From contig NZ_QHHQ01000001.1 of the NCBI RefSeq assembly GCF_003258595.1, forward strand, positions 1,364,001-1,428,000: a stretch of DNA of 64,000 bases, in the 5' to 3' direction. This document shows, piece after piece, positions 36,653 to 46,101 of the stretch (position 1 is its first letter; each line of letters begins with the position of its first letter). This DNA is from Acuticoccus sediminis. GTDB lineage: Bacteria > Pseudomonadota > Alphaproteobacteria > Rhizobiales > Amorphaceae. The translations under genes were made by a program, and so were the position numbers. Under the pieces are notes generated by a model. That model worked only from the letters and a program-made list of their open reading frames with translations, had not been told where the DNA came from and ran no database searches.

Positions 36653-37669
36653 TCAGTCCTTGGTGACGTTCGCCTTGATCCACTCCTCGATCTTGGCCGC
36701 CACCGCGTCGGAGTTCTTGTCCATCATCAGCATGTGGCTGTTGCCGGTGAGGCCTTCCTCCGGCAGCGGCATCCACGTGACGGTGCCGCCCGCGCCCTCG
36801 ATGGCATCGGCCCAGGCGCGGCTCGCCGCCTGGAACGTCGGCCAGGGCTTCATGTCCATGTAGTCGCCCCAGACCATCAGGTGCGGCACGTTCGCCACCC
36901 TGGAGGCGTCCGCCTCCTCGGCCTTGGGCGCGCCGGACGGCTCGATCGCGACCAGCGCCTTGACGAGGTCCGGGTTGGCGAGCGCGGCGTTGTAGCCGAA
37001 GTTGCCGCCCTGGCTGTGCACGACGACGATGCACGGGCAGACCTTCTCGACGAGCGCGTTGTAGGCCGCCTGGGTGCGCACGTCGTTGGAGACCCAGCGC
37101 GGCACGGACTGCTTGGTGAACTGGTTGTAGGCCTCCAGCGGGAACTGCGTGCCGTCCATCGCGACGCGCTTCGCGGGGTCGATGTCCCAGCCGTCCTGCG
37201 GGCCGATGCGGAAGAGGTGCCAGCCCTCCTTCATGGTGCGGAAGAGCGGCGGGCCGTCGTAGATCTCGGGATAGCGCGCCCAGGAGGAGCGCCCGCGCTC
37301 GACGGCGTCGGAGACGTAGACGTCGTGGCCCGCCTCGAGGAAGAACTGCTGCCAGCCGGGATCGCCGTCCGGCTTGGTCTCCCACGTGACGCCGGTGAGG
37401 CCGCCACCGTGCCACATCAGGACGGGAAGGCCCGTAGGCTCGGCGAGCTTGACGTACTGCACGTACATCTGACCGACGTTGAAGTTGCCGTTGGGGTCGA
37501 CCTCGATCGGCTTCATCCCCTTGGTGAAGCTGATCATCTGCTTGTCGAGGCCGGACAGCTCGACCACCTCGCCGCCGACGTGGAAGCTGCCGATCTCCTT
37601 GACGCGGTAGTCCGCCGCCGCGGGGCCTGCGAGCGCGATGGCCCCGACGAGTGCCAGGATCGATCTCAT
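36653..37669 (-). CDS. Exported alpha/beta hydrolase (esterase-like)
   Basis: 338 residues. A Sec signal peptide (1-19, ending PAAAD) supports the ATG at 37669. Alpha/beta-hydrolase features: oxyanion HGGG at 87-90, nucleophile Ser219 in VVVHSQGGNFG and a probable catalytic His in TGNSHMLMMD near 310. A cap-like insert rich in aromatic residues (about 125-200) precedes the nucleophile. Periplasmic hydrolysis of an ester or amide is likely; the substrate is unknown. Convergent with ubiG. Confidence 0.87.
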   Translation of the reverse strand: MRSILALVGAIALAGPAAADYRVKEIGSFHVGGEVVELSGLDKQMISFTKGMKPIEVDPNGNFNVGQMYVQYVKLAEPTGLPVLMWHGGGLTGVTWETKPDGDPGWQQFFLEAGHDVYVSDAVERGRSSWARYPEIYDGPPLFRTMKEGWHLFRIGPQDGWDIDPAKRVAMDGTQFPLEAYNQFTKQSVPRWVSNDVRTQAAYNALVEKVCPCIVVVHSQGGNFGYNAALANPDLVKALVAIEPSGAPKAEEADASRVANVPHLMVWGDYMDMKPWPTFQAASRAWADAIEGAGGTVTWMPLPEEGLTGNSHMLMMDKNSDAVAAKIEEWIKANVTKD

Positions 37670-37787
37670 GACGTTTTCTCCCGAGGCCCGGCTCTGCACG
37701 GCCGGGCCTTGCTCTTGTCGGTTGCGCTCATGCAACCGATTCGGGAGATCGTCAGACGCGCTTAATGGCGAGTCAATATCTGATTAA

Positions 37788-38969
37788 TTAAGCGGCAGCG
37801 CGTTTTTCCAGGAAGTCGCCCATGCGCCCCATCGCCTCCAGGATCCGGTCCTTGGCGGCGGCGTAGGACACACGGACGTAGCCCTCGCCGAGGGTGCCGA
37901 AGTCGGGGCCGCCGATGAGCGCGACGCCGGTCTCGGTGAGGAGCGCGTCGGCCAGCGCCTTCGCCTTCCACCCGGTCTCCTTGATGTTCGGGAACGCGTA
38001 GAACGCGCCCTTCGGCGTCGCGCAGGAGACTCCGGGCAGGGCGTTGAGCGCGGCGACCACGGCCTTGCGGCGGTCGTCGAACGCCTCGACCATGCGGGTC
38101 ACGTCGTCCTGCGGGCCGGTCAGCGCCGCGATGCCGGCGTACTGGGTCGGCGCGTTGACGCAGGACCAGGCGTTGACGGCAAGCTTGCGCACCTTGTCGT
38201 AGAGCGGCTTTGGCCACAGCGACCAGCCGAGGCGCCAGCCGGTCATCGCGTACGTCTTGGAGAAGCCGTCGAGCAGGATCAGCCGGTCGCGCAGCTCCGG
38301 GAAGGACGCCAGCGAGACGTGCGGCAGCCCGTCGTACGTCATGCGCGAGTAGATCTCGTCCGACATCACCGCCACGTTGGGGTGCTGGTTCAGGATCTCG
38401 ACGAGCCGCCTCACGTCATCCGGCGGCGTCACGCCTCCCGTGGGGTTGGCGGGCGAGTTGATGATGACGAGGCGCGTCTTGTCGGTGATGCGCTCGGCGA
38501 CGTCGTCCGGTGAGAAGGCGAAGCCGTTCTCTTCCTTGATGGGGATCGGGATCGGCGTCGCACCGGTGTACTCGATCATCGAGCGGTAGATCGGGAAGCC
38601 CGGGTCCGGATAGAGGATCTCCGCGCCCGGCTCGCCGAACAGGATGATCGCGAGGTACATCGTCACCTTGCCGCCCGGCACGACGAGGATGTCGTCGGGG
38701 CTGGTGTCGACGCCGGAGCGCATGGTCATGTCGGCGGCGATCGCCTCGCGCAGCTGCGGGATGCCGGTGGCGGGCGTGTAGCCGTGGTGGCCGTCCCGCA
38801 ACGCCTTCACCGCCGCCTCGACGATGTGCGAGGGCGTCGGGAAGTCCGGCTGGCCGATGCCGAGGTTGATGATGTCGCGGCCCTGCGCGGCGAGGGCGTT
38901 GGCCTTGGCGAGGACCGCGAAAGCGTTCTCCTCGCCGATCCGGTCGAAGCCCGGGGTCGTCGTCAGCAT
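37788..38969 (-). CDS. PLP-dependent class I/II aminotransferase
   Basis: 393 residues, fold type I aminotransferase of the aspartate/aromatic group. Signatures: LGIGQPDFPTP at the N-terminus, INSPANPTGGV near 170, and the PLP-lysine motif DGFSKTYAMTGWRLGW near 235. Residues VPGGKVTMYLA replace the more usual GxxQA phosphate-contact segment with GGK, as in some alanine or LL-DAP-type relatives. Substrate not assignable. Upstream of the exported hydrolase on the same strand with a 118-base gap. Confidence 0.9.
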   Translation of the reverse strand: MLTTTPGFDRIGEENAFAVLAKANALAAQGRDIINLGIGQPDFPTPSHIVEAAVKALRDGHHGYTPATGIPQLREAIAADMTMRSGVDTSPDDILVVPGGKVTMYLAIILFGEPGAEILYPDPGFPIYRSMIEYTGATPIPIPIKEENGFAFSPDDVAERITDKTRLVIINSPANPTGGVTPPDDVRRLVEILNQHPNVAVMSDEIYSRMTYDGLPHVSLASFPELRDRLILLDGFSKTYAMTGWRLGWSLWPKPLYDKVRKLAVNAWSCVNAPTQYAGIAALTGPQDDVTRMVEAFDDRRKAVVAALNALPGVSCATPKGAFYAFPNIKETGWKAKALADALLTETGVALIGGPDFGTLGEGYVRVSYAAAKDRILEAMGRMGDFLEKRAAA

Positions 38970-38996
38970 GTTGTTTCCTTCCTCTCCGGCCCGGTT

Positions 38997-39599
38997 CTAG
39001 TCCTGCGGGCTCCTATTGCGCCAGACGATCCCCTCGACCTTGATCCGGCGCGACGGATCGGCGGGGCGTTCGACGGCGAAGCCGTACGCATCGAGCGTGC
39101 TCGCGACGGCGGCGGCGATGGTCATCGGGTCGGCGGCCGGGTCGGTCGCGCCGAAGGCAAGCCAGAGTATGCCGGTTTCGATCGCGTCCGCGACGTCCTG
39201 CTCGTGGTAGAAGGTCCAGCCCTTCACCCCGGAGTCCGGGCCGCCCATCTCGTCGTAGATCTCGGCGACGTCGGCCATCCCGTCGGACTGGGTGTAGCCG
39301 GCGCGGTGCAGCGCGAGGATGCCGTCCTTCTCGAGCTGGTCGAATGCGGCCATCAGCCGGGTGACGTCGGTGATGGCCGGCCAGTCGCTCTCGGCGCCTC
39401 GCTTCAGGCCCCAGGCCTCGTCGAGGGCGTCTTCGATGAAGCGGCGGTCGTCGGCGGACAGCGCGTGCGCGTCGTCGACGAGTTCGAGGATTTCCTCCCG
39501 GACTTCCTCGGGGGATTCGAACCCGCCCCAGACGGCGTATTTGATCTCGGTTTCGAGACCCGTTCGATCGGACTCGGTCATTTCGTTGCGGTAAAGCAT
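38997..39599 (-). CDS. DUF6891 family protein
   Basis: 200 residues. Recognised by the pattern KYAVWGGFESPEEVREEI near the N-terminus, ALHRAGYTQSDGMADV in the middle, WTFYHEQDVADAI and LAFGATDP. The family is cytoplasmic and uncharacterised. The ATG at 39599 was chosen: it gives the common length, and upstream codons overlap the transporter gene. It is 7 bases downstream of the DMT transporter, so marR, the transporter and this gene probably form one operon. Confidence 0.85.
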   Translation of the reverse strand: MLYRNEMTESDRTGLETEIKYAVWGGFESPEEVREEILELVDDAHALSADDRRFIEDALDEAWGLKRGAESDWPAITDVTRLMAAFDQLEKDGILALHRAGYTQSDGMADVAEIYDEMGGPDSGVKGWTFYHEQDVADAIETGILWLAFGATDPAADPMTIAAAVASTLDAYGFAVERPADPSRRIKVEGIVWRNRSPQD

Positions 39600-39606
39600 T
39601 CGTGTT

Positions 39607-40521
39607 CTAGTGTACTGCCGGATCGCGCTGGGCGATGACTTGGCCCCGGATCCGCTCGCGATGGAGCACATATAGGCCCGCGCCAGCGATAATCGCCGTT
39701 CCAACGAACGTCCAGACGTCCGGAATTTGATGGAAGATCGCCCAGCCGAACAGAATCATCCACATGATCTGCGCGTAGATGAAGGGCGCCAGCGTCGAGG
39801 CGCTGGTGAAGCGATGGGCGACCGTGAGGGCGAAATGCCCCGACGCGCCGAAGAAACCCATCATCAGGGCGAGGACCCACTGCCATCCGTCGAGGGCGGC
39901 GAGCGCGCTCGGCCCCACGGGGAGGAGCACGACGACGCCGACGACGGCCGACAGCATCAGGAGGCTCGCCGAATTCTCGGTGCGATGCATCCGCCGCGTC
40001 AAAACGACGTAGAGCGAATAGTTGATCATGCCGCAGATCGACAGCATCGCCGCCCAGTGCATCGCCCCCGTTCCGGGGCGCAGCACGACGAGGACGCCGA
40101 TGAAGCCGACGCCGACCGCCGCCCAGCGCCGGATGCCGACCTTCTCGCCGAGCAGCGGCCCCGCGAGCGCGGTCACCACGAGCGGCGCGGTGAACATGAT
40201 CGCGCTGGTCTCGGCGAGCTGAAGATACCGCAGCGCCCAGAAGTTGAAGAACGTCGAGGCCAGCAGCGTCAGCCCGCGCAGGGCCTGCATGAAGGGGTGC
40301 TTGGTCTTGAACGGCGACCAGTCCCGCCAGACGCGCAGGAACAGCGCCGCGAGGATCAGGTGCGCGGTATAGCGCAGCCACGCGATGTGCGCGGCGTCCA
40401 TGGTCTGGCCGAGCCACTTGGCGGTGGTGTCGAGGCACGCGAACATCGACACCGCGTAGACCATCAGGATGATACCGCGGATGTTGGCGCCGGCCTCGGT
40501 CGTTGCTGGAGGAAGAGGCAC
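39607..40521 (-). CDS. DMT-superfamily (EamA) transporter
   Basis: 304 residues with ten predicted membrane helices in two EamA repeats. The first repeat holds SMFACLDTTAKWLGQ and RYLQLAETSAIMFTAPLVV, the second FTSASTLAPFIYAQIMW. Such proteins export amino acids, drugs or metabolites. Its ATG directly abuts the stop of the upstream MarR gene with no spacer, so regulation by that MarR is likely. Confidence 0.9.
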   Translation of the reverse strand: MPLPPATTEAGANIRGIILMVYAVSMFACLDTTAKWLGQTMDAAHIAWLRYTAHLILAALFLRVWRDWSPFKTKHPFMQALRGLTLLASTFFNFWALRYLQLAETSAIMFTAPLVVTALAGPLLGEKVGIRRWAAVGVGFIGVLVVLRPGTGAMHWAAMLSICGMINYSLYVVLTRRMHRTENSASLLMLSAVVGVVVLLPVGPSALAALDGWQWVLALMMGFFGASGHFALTVAHRFTSASTLAPFIYAQIMWMILFGWAIFHQIPDVWTFVGTAIIAGAGLYVLHRERIRGQVIAQRDPAVH

Positions 40522-41013
40522 CTACTCGGCGGCCTCCTCGACGTCGAGCAGATCGTCGATGTCGTCGGGCGTCTCGATGCCGTTGGCGGCGAGGAGGTTC
40601 TTTTCCATCTTTTTCAAAAACTTGCGGATCCGCTTGCGGTCCTTGTCGTCGAATCCCGCGAGCGCCTCCTTCTCGACCCGCTTCCACATCTTGTCGATGT
40701 CGCCGATCAGGGCGCGTCCGGTCTCGGTCAGAGAGACGCGGGCGAGGCGGCCGTCGACCTCGGACGTCTGGCGCAGCACGAAGCCGTTGGCGGCGAGGCG
40801 CGTGACCATCTTCGTGACCGTCGGCGGCTGGACGCCGAGCTCGGCGGCGAGCGCGGACATCGTCTTGCCGTCACTGTCGGCCAGGGCCTTCAGGACGTTT
40901 TCCTGGCCCGGGTAGAGCCCGATCGAGGACAGGTGGGCGCCCGCACGCGCACGCTGGGCTTTCGCCGCGCGCGCGAGGCGATGCGTTGCGGATTTGGAAT
41001 GATCGAACGGCAT
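40522..41013 (-). CDS. MarR-family transcriptional regulator
   Basis: 163 residues. Winged HTH: SALAAELGVQPPTVTKMVTR followed by LAANGFVLRQTSEVDGRLARVSLT, here the wing with Asp-Gly-Arg. N- and C-terminal helices form the dimer interface; the C-terminus is acidic. First gene of an operon with the DMT transporter and DUF6891, so probably its autorepressor. It starts with HLSSIGLYPGQENVL, typical for MarR proteins sensing small aromatic ligands. Confidence 0.92.
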   Translation of the reverse strand: MPFDHSKSATHRLARAAKAQRARAGAHLSSIGLYPGQENVLKALADSDGKTMSALAAELGVQPPTVTKMVTRLAANGFVLRQTSEVDGRLARVSLTETGRALIGDIDKMWKRVEKEALAGFDDKDRKRIRKFLKKMEKNLLAANGIETPDDIDDLLDVEEAAE

Positions 41014-41220
41014 CGGTGCCCTCTCGACGCGCGGCCTCTGCCGGAGGGCGGCAGTCGTGCATCGCTGGTGCCATACGACCCCTGAGACGCAACTTCAAGG
41101 GAGCGGCGACGAACTTTGGCGCCAAATTTCAGACCTGCAAGGTTGCCATGCCCGCCGGAAATCGGCGGGGATCCGTGCAACTCTTTGCGGTTGCAGAGCG
41201 ATCCCGGCGGCCCGGCGAAG

Positions 41221-41808
41221 CTAGAAGCCGGCGATCAGCCGCTCGACGCGCCGGACGAGGGCGGCGCGGTCGGCGTCGCTGGCACTGTCGATCCGGTGAA
41301 GCGCCACGTAGTCCGTGCGGCAGCGCCGGTGGCAGAGGGCCCTCATCCCGCGCAGCAGCGTACGCCGGCCCGGCTCGCCGACGAGCTTGGAGTACAGGAA
41401 CGGCGCCCCCGCCGTCGTCACCACGGAGAGCCGGCGGATGTGCTGCAGCGTGCCGCGCATCGGCTCGGTGGCCGTCGGCAGGGCGAAGGTCGCGTGCGGG
41501 ACAAGGACCCGGTCGAGCCAGCCCTTCAGCATCGCCGGCAACCCGAACCACCAGGTCGGGTAGTGGAAGACGACCGCTTCGCACCAGCGCAGGTTCGCAA
41601 GGTGCGGCGCGACGGGGACCTCGTTGTCGCCGGGCGTGTGGTAGCCGAGCCGCTCGGTGCGATCCATCACCGGGTCGAACCCCTCCGCGTAGAGGTCGGT
41701 CACGCGGACCTCGTGGCCGGCGCGGCCGAGCGCGGCGATGCTGGTAGCGGCGAGGTGCTGCGTGAAGCTCTCCGGGTTGGGATGGCAGACGACGACGAGG
41801 ACGCGCAT
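41221..41808 (-). CDS. NAD(P)H-dependent flavodoxin-fold oxidoreductase
   Basis: 195 residues, KefF/MdaB/quinone-reductase family. The N-terminal FMN-phosphate loop reads VVCHPNPESFTQHLA, and the flavin/quinone-site segment is FHYPTWWFGLPAMLKGWLDRV. The start ATG shares one base with the stop of the FAD-oxidoreductase gene. It is the last gene of the catabolic run and could recycle electrons or reduce a quinoid product; this is inference from position. Confidence 0.9.
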   Translation of the reverse strand: MRVLVVVCHPNPESFTQHLAATSIAALGRAGHEVRVTDLYAEGFDPVMDRTERLGYHTPGDNEVPVAPHLANLRWCEAVVFHYPTWWFGLPAMLKGWLDRVLVPHATFALPTATEPMRGTLQHIRRLSVVTTAGAPFLYSKLVGEPGRRTLLRGMRALCHRRCRTDYVALHRIDSASDADRAALVRRVERLIAGF

Positions 41809-43196
41809 CAGGCCGAGAGGCTCGGGAAGAGGTAGGGCCGCCCGTAGTCGAAGTCCGGGTCGTCCCAGGCGATCATCTTGCCGGGGTTGAGGAGCCCCTT
41901 GGGGTCGGAGCGGCGCTTGAAGCCGAGCTGGAGCGGGTCGGTCTGCTTCATTCCGCCTTCCTCCAGCGTGTACCGGTGGGGGTTGAAGATCGGGCAGCCG
42001 TTGTCCTCGTGGAGGGCGATGATCTCGTCCAGCCGCTCCTCCGTCGTGAACCGCACCAGGGGGAGGCCGAAGCAGCCGACCGCGCCGTCGAAGCGCACGA
42101 ACTCGAGGTGCGTGGGTGCCTCCTCGCCCAGGAGGGCCGACATCTTCAGCACCTTCCCGGCGATCCCGGGCTGCGGGTAGAGGACCTGGAGATAGGTGAT
42201 GTCCGGGTCCATCCGCAGCGCGCGCAGCGTCGTGTGGTTCCAGGAGAGCTCGAACGCCGGCGGCAGGCGGCTCCTCGCCTCCGCCTCCAGCGTGTCGGTG
42301 CGCAGGACGACGCGCCCTCCGGCGCGTTTGCCGAGCGCGGCGACGTCGCCGGCCGCGAAGGAGGCCGCGATCGTCACCACGAACGCCTCGCCGTCCGGCA
42401 GGTAGGGCTTGTGGCGGCGCAGGTACGGTGCGATCGCCGCGTCCATCACCGCGACGTTCTTGAGGAGGAGGCCGTCCGCCGCGGCGAGCGCCTCGCCATG
42501 GTGGACCGCGGCCTCCAGCGTCGGGAAGGCGGTGATGAGGTCGACCCATTCGACCGCGGGCGCCAGCGGCATCTCCACCTCGGTGATGACCCCGGTGGTG
42601 CCGTAGGCGTGGCTGACGCGGTTGATGTCGCGGCCGGAGAGGTCGAGCACGGTGGGGATGGAGCCGTCCATCGCCGCCATCTTCACCCGCACGATGTTGC
42701 CGACGTCCCGCAGGCCGCCCCAGCGCACCGAGCCGACGCCGCCCGACCCGCCGGCGATGAACCCGCCGATCGACGCGGTGTGGTAGGTCGACGGGAACAT
42801 CCGCAGCTCCTGCCCGGTCGGGCGGGTGACCTTGTCGATGTCCGCGAGGATCGCGCCCGGCTCGGCGACCACCGTCCCGTTCTTAACCTCGATGACGCGG
42901 TTCATGTTGCAAAGGTCGAGGACGAGGCCGCCGGCGAGCGGCATCGCCTGGCCGTAGTTCCCGGTGCCCGAGCCGCGCACCGTCAGCGGCACCTCGTTCT
43001 TGAAGCAGGCGCCGACCACGAGGAGCAGCTCGTCCTCGTTGCGCGGGCGCGCGACGATGTCGGCCTTCACGCTGTCGAGCTGGCGCTTGAGGACCGGGGA
43101 GTACCAGTAGAAGTCCCGGCTCTTCTGCAGGACGAGTTGCGGGTTTTCTTCGGTCGGGACCTCCGCGATATCGATTTTCAGCGCGGCAAGGTCCAT
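41808..43196 (-). CDS. FAD-binding oxidoreductase (GlcD/VAO-type)
   Basis: 462 residues. A PCMH-type FAD domain spans about 50-235: RGSGTGNYGQAMPLAGGL and the pyrophosphate-binding STYHTASIGGFIAGGSGGVG are plain. The C-terminal half is a substrate cap related to glycolate-oxidase GlcD. It probably oxidises an alcohol, hydroxy acid or amine. The start overlaps the end of the amidohydrolase gene by 19 bases, placing it in the same transcript. Confidence 0.9.
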   Translation of the reverse strand: MDLAALKIDIAEVPTEENPQLVLQKSRDFYWYSPVLKRQLDSVKADIVARPRNEDELLLVVGACFKNEVPLTVRGSGTGNYGQAMPLAGGLVLDLCNMNRVIEVKNGTVVAEPGAILADIDKVTRPTGQELRMFPSTYHTASIGGFIAGGSGGVGSVRWGGLRDVGNIVRVKMAAMDGSIPTVLDLSGRDINRVSHAYGTTGVITEVEMPLAPAVEWVDLITAFPTLEAAVHHGEALAAADGLLLKNVAVMDAAIAPYLRRHKPYLPDGEAFVVTIAASFAAGDVAALGKRAGGRVVLRTDTLEAEARSRLPPAFELSWNHTTLRALRMDPDITYLQVLYPQPGIAGKVLKMSALLGEEAPTHLEFVRFDGAVGCFGLPLVRFTTEERLDEIIALHEDNGCPIFNPHRYTLEEGGMKQTDPLQLGFKRRSDPKGLLNPGKMIAWDDPDFDYGRPYLFPSLSA

Positions 43197-44434
43197 CGGT
43201 CATCCAATTCGCGATAATCGGGCAAAGGGGCGTCCAAAACGGCGCCGTTCCTGATCACGGTACGATCGACCTGCGGTCGTGCAAAGAGCTCGGTCCAACG
43301 TCTGGCTCGAAAGATCGTGAGGTCCGCGACGGCGCCCGGAGCCACCTTGTCCCGGTCCGGCAGGCCCATGATCGCCGCCGGGGTCGCGCTGAAGGCGAGC
43401 GGCCACTCGCCGACGGGGTGGTCGAGGTGGAGGAGCCGCGTCGCCTCGCGCCAGACCTCGGCCATGTCGAGGTCGCCGTAGGCGTAGAACGGGTCGCGCG
43501 TATTGTCCGAGGCGACGGCGACCGGGATGCCGCGAGCGGCCATCTCGTGCACCAGGGTGCCGCCGCGGATGCGCGGCGTGCGCCCCGCGACGCGGTCCTG
43601 GAGATAGAGGTTGCAGAGCGGAAGGGAGACGATGGCGAGCCCGGCCTCGGCGACGGCGTCGAGCGTGCGGTCCGCCTCGCCGTCGTCCATCGTCATCAGG
43701 GTGCAGCAGTGGCCGCAGGTGATCGTGCCGGAGAAGCCGATCCGGGTGGCCTCCGCCGCGATCAGCGCGAGGTCGTTGCGGGTCGGGTCGAGCGCCTCGT
43801 CGACGTGGAGGTCGACGTCGAGACCGCGCGCCTCCGCCTCCTCCAGAAGGGCGCGCAGCTTCGCCTCGCGGCCCGACACCGTGTACATCACCGCGCCGAC
43901 GATGCCGCCGTGTTCGGTCACGTGGTCGAAGTGCGGGCCGAGGTCGTCGGGCAGGAGGTCGATGGGGTTGAGGCTGCAGCCCTGGAGGGTCATGCGCCCG
44001 GCCCATCGTTCGCGCATCTCGGCGAACACGGGCCAGGAGATGCGGTCCTGCGGCGCGATGGAATCGATGTGCGTGCGGATGGCGGCGGTGCCGTGGGCGT
44101 AGGCGGCGCGCAGGGCGAAGTCCATCCGCGCCGCCACGTCGTCCGCGCTCCAGAAGGCGGCGCGGTCGCGGCCTGTCGCCGCCATGGCGCCGGCGAAGGT
44201 GCCGTCGGGGTTGGGCGTGCGTGGCCAGACGTGGCCCTTGTCGAGGTGGGTGTGCATGTCGACGAACGCCGGGACGACGATGCCGCCGGCACAGTCCCGC
44301 GCGCCGATCAGGCTGCCGGACGCCGGCTCCACCGACGCAATGCGCGCGCCGTCGAGCGTGATGTCGAAGAGGGCGAGGTCCTCTCCGTCACCGTCCTGAA
44401 ACGCGGCTGGGATCGCCGCGTTCGCCAATCTCAC
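43178..44434 (-). CDS. Amidohydrolase, cytosine deaminase-like
   Basis: 418 residues from the GTG at 44434, which overlaps the permease stop (GTGA); an ATG at 44464 is the alternative. Metal-dependent amidohydrolase motifs: FVDMHTHLDKGHVWPRTPNP near residue 60 (first two His), DLHVDEALDP near 205, GHCCTLM near 235 and SDNTRDPFY near 305, matching the cytosine deaminase/TRZ-ATZ layout. It may deaminate or hydrolyse an imported N-heterocycle. It sits between importer genes and two oxidoreductases. Confidence 0.9.
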   Translation of the reverse strand: MRLANAAIPAAFQDGDGEDLALFDITLDGARIASVEPASGSLIGARDCAGGIVVPAFVDMHTHLDKGHVWPRTPNPDGTFAGAMAATGRDRAAFWSADDVAARMDFALRAAYAHGTAAIRTHIDSIAPQDRISWPVFAEMRERWAGRMTLQGCSLNPIDLLPDDLGPHFDHVTEHGGIVGAVMYTVSGREAKLRALLEEAEARGLDVDLHVDEALDPTRNDLALIAAEATRIGFSGTITCGHCCTLMTMDDGEADRTLDAVAEAGLAIVSLPLCNLYLQDRVAGRTPRIRGGTLVHEMAARGIPVAVASDNTRDPFYAYGDLDMAEVWREATRLLHLDHPVGEWPLAFSATPAAIMGLPDRDKVAPGAVADLTIFRARRWTELFARPQVDRTVIRNGAVLDAPLPDYRELDDRWTLPR

Positions 44435-45291
44435 CGACGCCCCTCCATCGCACTCTCGTGCCATCGTCCCAGGATCCTGTTCGAGACGATGCTCAGGATC
44501 ACGTAGATCGCGACGCCGGTGGCCGAGATCAATGCGAGCGCCGCAAAGAGGCGCGGGATCTTGAGCTGGTAGCCCGCCTCGATGATGCGCGTCGCGAGGC
44601 CGGAGCCGAAGCCGGACGTGCCGGCGACGAACTCCGCCACGACGGCGCCGACCAGCGCGAGGCCGCCGGAGATCCTGAGCCCGCCGAGGAAATAGGGGAG
44701 GGCGGCGGGGAGCAGCAGGTGGCGCAGGGTCTGCCACCGCGAGGCGCCGTAGAGGCGGTAGAGGTCGCGCAGGTTCCGGTCCGCCGACATGAGGCCGAGC
44801 GTCGTGTTCGACAGGATCGGGAAGAAGGCGATGATCCACGCGCACAGCAGGATCTTCGCGAGGTGATTGTCGATGTAGATGTTGATGAGCGGGAACACGG
44901 CCACGATCGGCGTCACCTGCACCACCACCGCGATCGGAAAGATCGAATATTCGATCACCCGCGACTGGGTCAGGACGACCGCGAGGAAGACGCCGCCGAT
45001 CACCGCCAGCGCCAGCGCCGCGAGGGTCACGGCGAGCGTCGTCGCGAGCGACGGGAGGAGGAGGGCGCGCTCGTCGACCAGCGTCTTGAGGACGAGGCCG
45101 GGCGAGGGGAGGATGTAGGGCGGGATCTCGTTCGCCTTCACCGTCCAGTCCCAGAGGTAGACGAGGCCGGAGATGACGAGGATCGGCAGGATCGTGCGCA
45201 GCGCCCGGTCGAGCGCCTTGCGGCGCGGCGCCGACCAGAGGCCGCGTGCGCCCTCGCGGGGGATATGGGCGACGGAATAGTCCTCGCTCAT
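44431..45291 (-). CDS. ABC transporter permease (TauC/SsuC type)
   Basis: 286 residues with about six membrane helices. The permease EAA loop is LYGASRWQTLRHLLLPAALPYF near residue 195, given in part as LYGASRWQTLRHLLLP. Belongs to the nitrate/sulfonate/taurine/thiamine-precursor importer group. The ATG overlaps the ATPase stop by 4 bases and its stop overlaps the amidohydrolase start. Confidence 0.93.
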   Translation of the reverse strand: MSEDYSVAHIPREGARGLWSAPRRKALDRALRTILPILVISGLVYLWDWTVKANEIPPYILPSPGLVLKTLVDERALLLPSLATTLAVTLAALALAVIGGVFLAVVLTQSRVIEYSIFPIAVVVQVTPIVAVFPLINIYIDNHLAKILLCAWIIAFFPILSNTTLGLMSADRNLRDLYRLYGASRWQTLRHLLLPAALPYFLGGLRISGGLALVGAVVAEFVAGTSGFGSGLATRIIEAGYQLKIPRLFAALALISATGVAIYVILSIVSNRILGRWHESAMEGRR

Positions 45292-46097
45292 GCGCCCCCC
45301 ATCGCGCGCGACAGGGCGTCGGAGGTGGCGCGTGCGAAGTCGGCGTAGTGCGCGCTCATGCGGAAGTTCGGGCTCCTCGGCGACGGCTCGTCGATGGCGA
45401 TCTCCTCGGCGATCCGGCCGGGCCGCGAGGTCATGACGGCGATCCGGGTGGAGAGGTAGACGGATTCGAAGACCGAGTGCGTGACGAAGATGATCGTCCA
45501 GCCGCGCTCCTTCCAGAGCCGCAGGAGGTCGTCGTTCAGCTTGAAGCGGGTGATCTCGTCGAGCGCGGCGAACGGCTCGTCCATCAGCAGGACGGTCGGG
45601 TCGGTGGCGAGCGCCCGCGCGATCGACACGCGCATCTTCATGCCGCCCGAAAGCTCGCGCGGGTAGGCCCGGTGAAAGTCCTGGAGGCCGACGCTCTCCA
45701 GCGCCTCGACGATGCGCGGCTCGGCCTCCCTGGCCGACATGCCCTTGAGGCGCAGCGGCAGCCAGACATTGTCGTAGACGCGCGCCCACGGCATCAGCGT
45801 CGGCTCCTGGAAGACGAAGCCGATGTCACGCGGGCGCCGCTCGCCGCCCCAGGCGATCCGACCCGTCGTCGGCCTGTCGAGCCCGGCGATGAGCCGCAGG
45901 ACCGTCGACTTGCCGCAGCCGGACGGCCCGAGGAGGCTCAGGAACTCGCCCCGCGCCACGCAGAGGTCGACGTCCGAGAGGGCGACGGTGCCGCTCTCGA
46001 ACTTCTTCCCGACGCCCGAGAGGGAGACGATGGTGGACCCGTTGGGGACGGTCCCGGCCGCGCCCCCCCGGGAAACTGCTCCGTTGGACTGAACCAA
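45288..46097 (-). CDS. ABC transporter ATP-binding protein (TauB/SsuB type)
   Basis: 269 residues. Walker A GPSGCGKST, Q-loop FVFQEPTLMPWARV, signature LSGGMKMRVSIARAL and Walker B VLLMDEPFAALDEITR are complete, with the switch His in VTHSVFESVYLS. Located between the binding protein (4 bases upstream) and the permease (4-base overlap). Confidence 0.95.
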   Translation of the reverse strand: MVQSNGAVSRGGAAGTVPNGSTIVSLSGVGKKFESGTVALSDVDLCVARGEFLSLLGPSGCGKSTVLRLIAGLDRPTTGRIAWGGERRPRDIGFVFQEPTLMPWARVYDNVWLPLRLKGMSAREAEPRIVEALESVGLQDFHRAYPRELSGGMKMRVSIARALATDPTVLLMDEPFAALDEITRFKLNDDLLRLWKERGWTIIFVTHSVFESVYLSTRIAVMTSRPGRIAEEIAIDEPSPRSPNFRMSAHYADFARATSDALSRAMGGA

Positions 46098-46101
46098 GGT
46101 A

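Noticed and set aside
39512-39524. tRNA T-arm-like sequence (minus strand GGGTTCGAATCCC)
   Set aside because: It encodes GGFESP in the DUF6891 protein, and no acceptor stem, anticodon arm or D-arm surrounds it.
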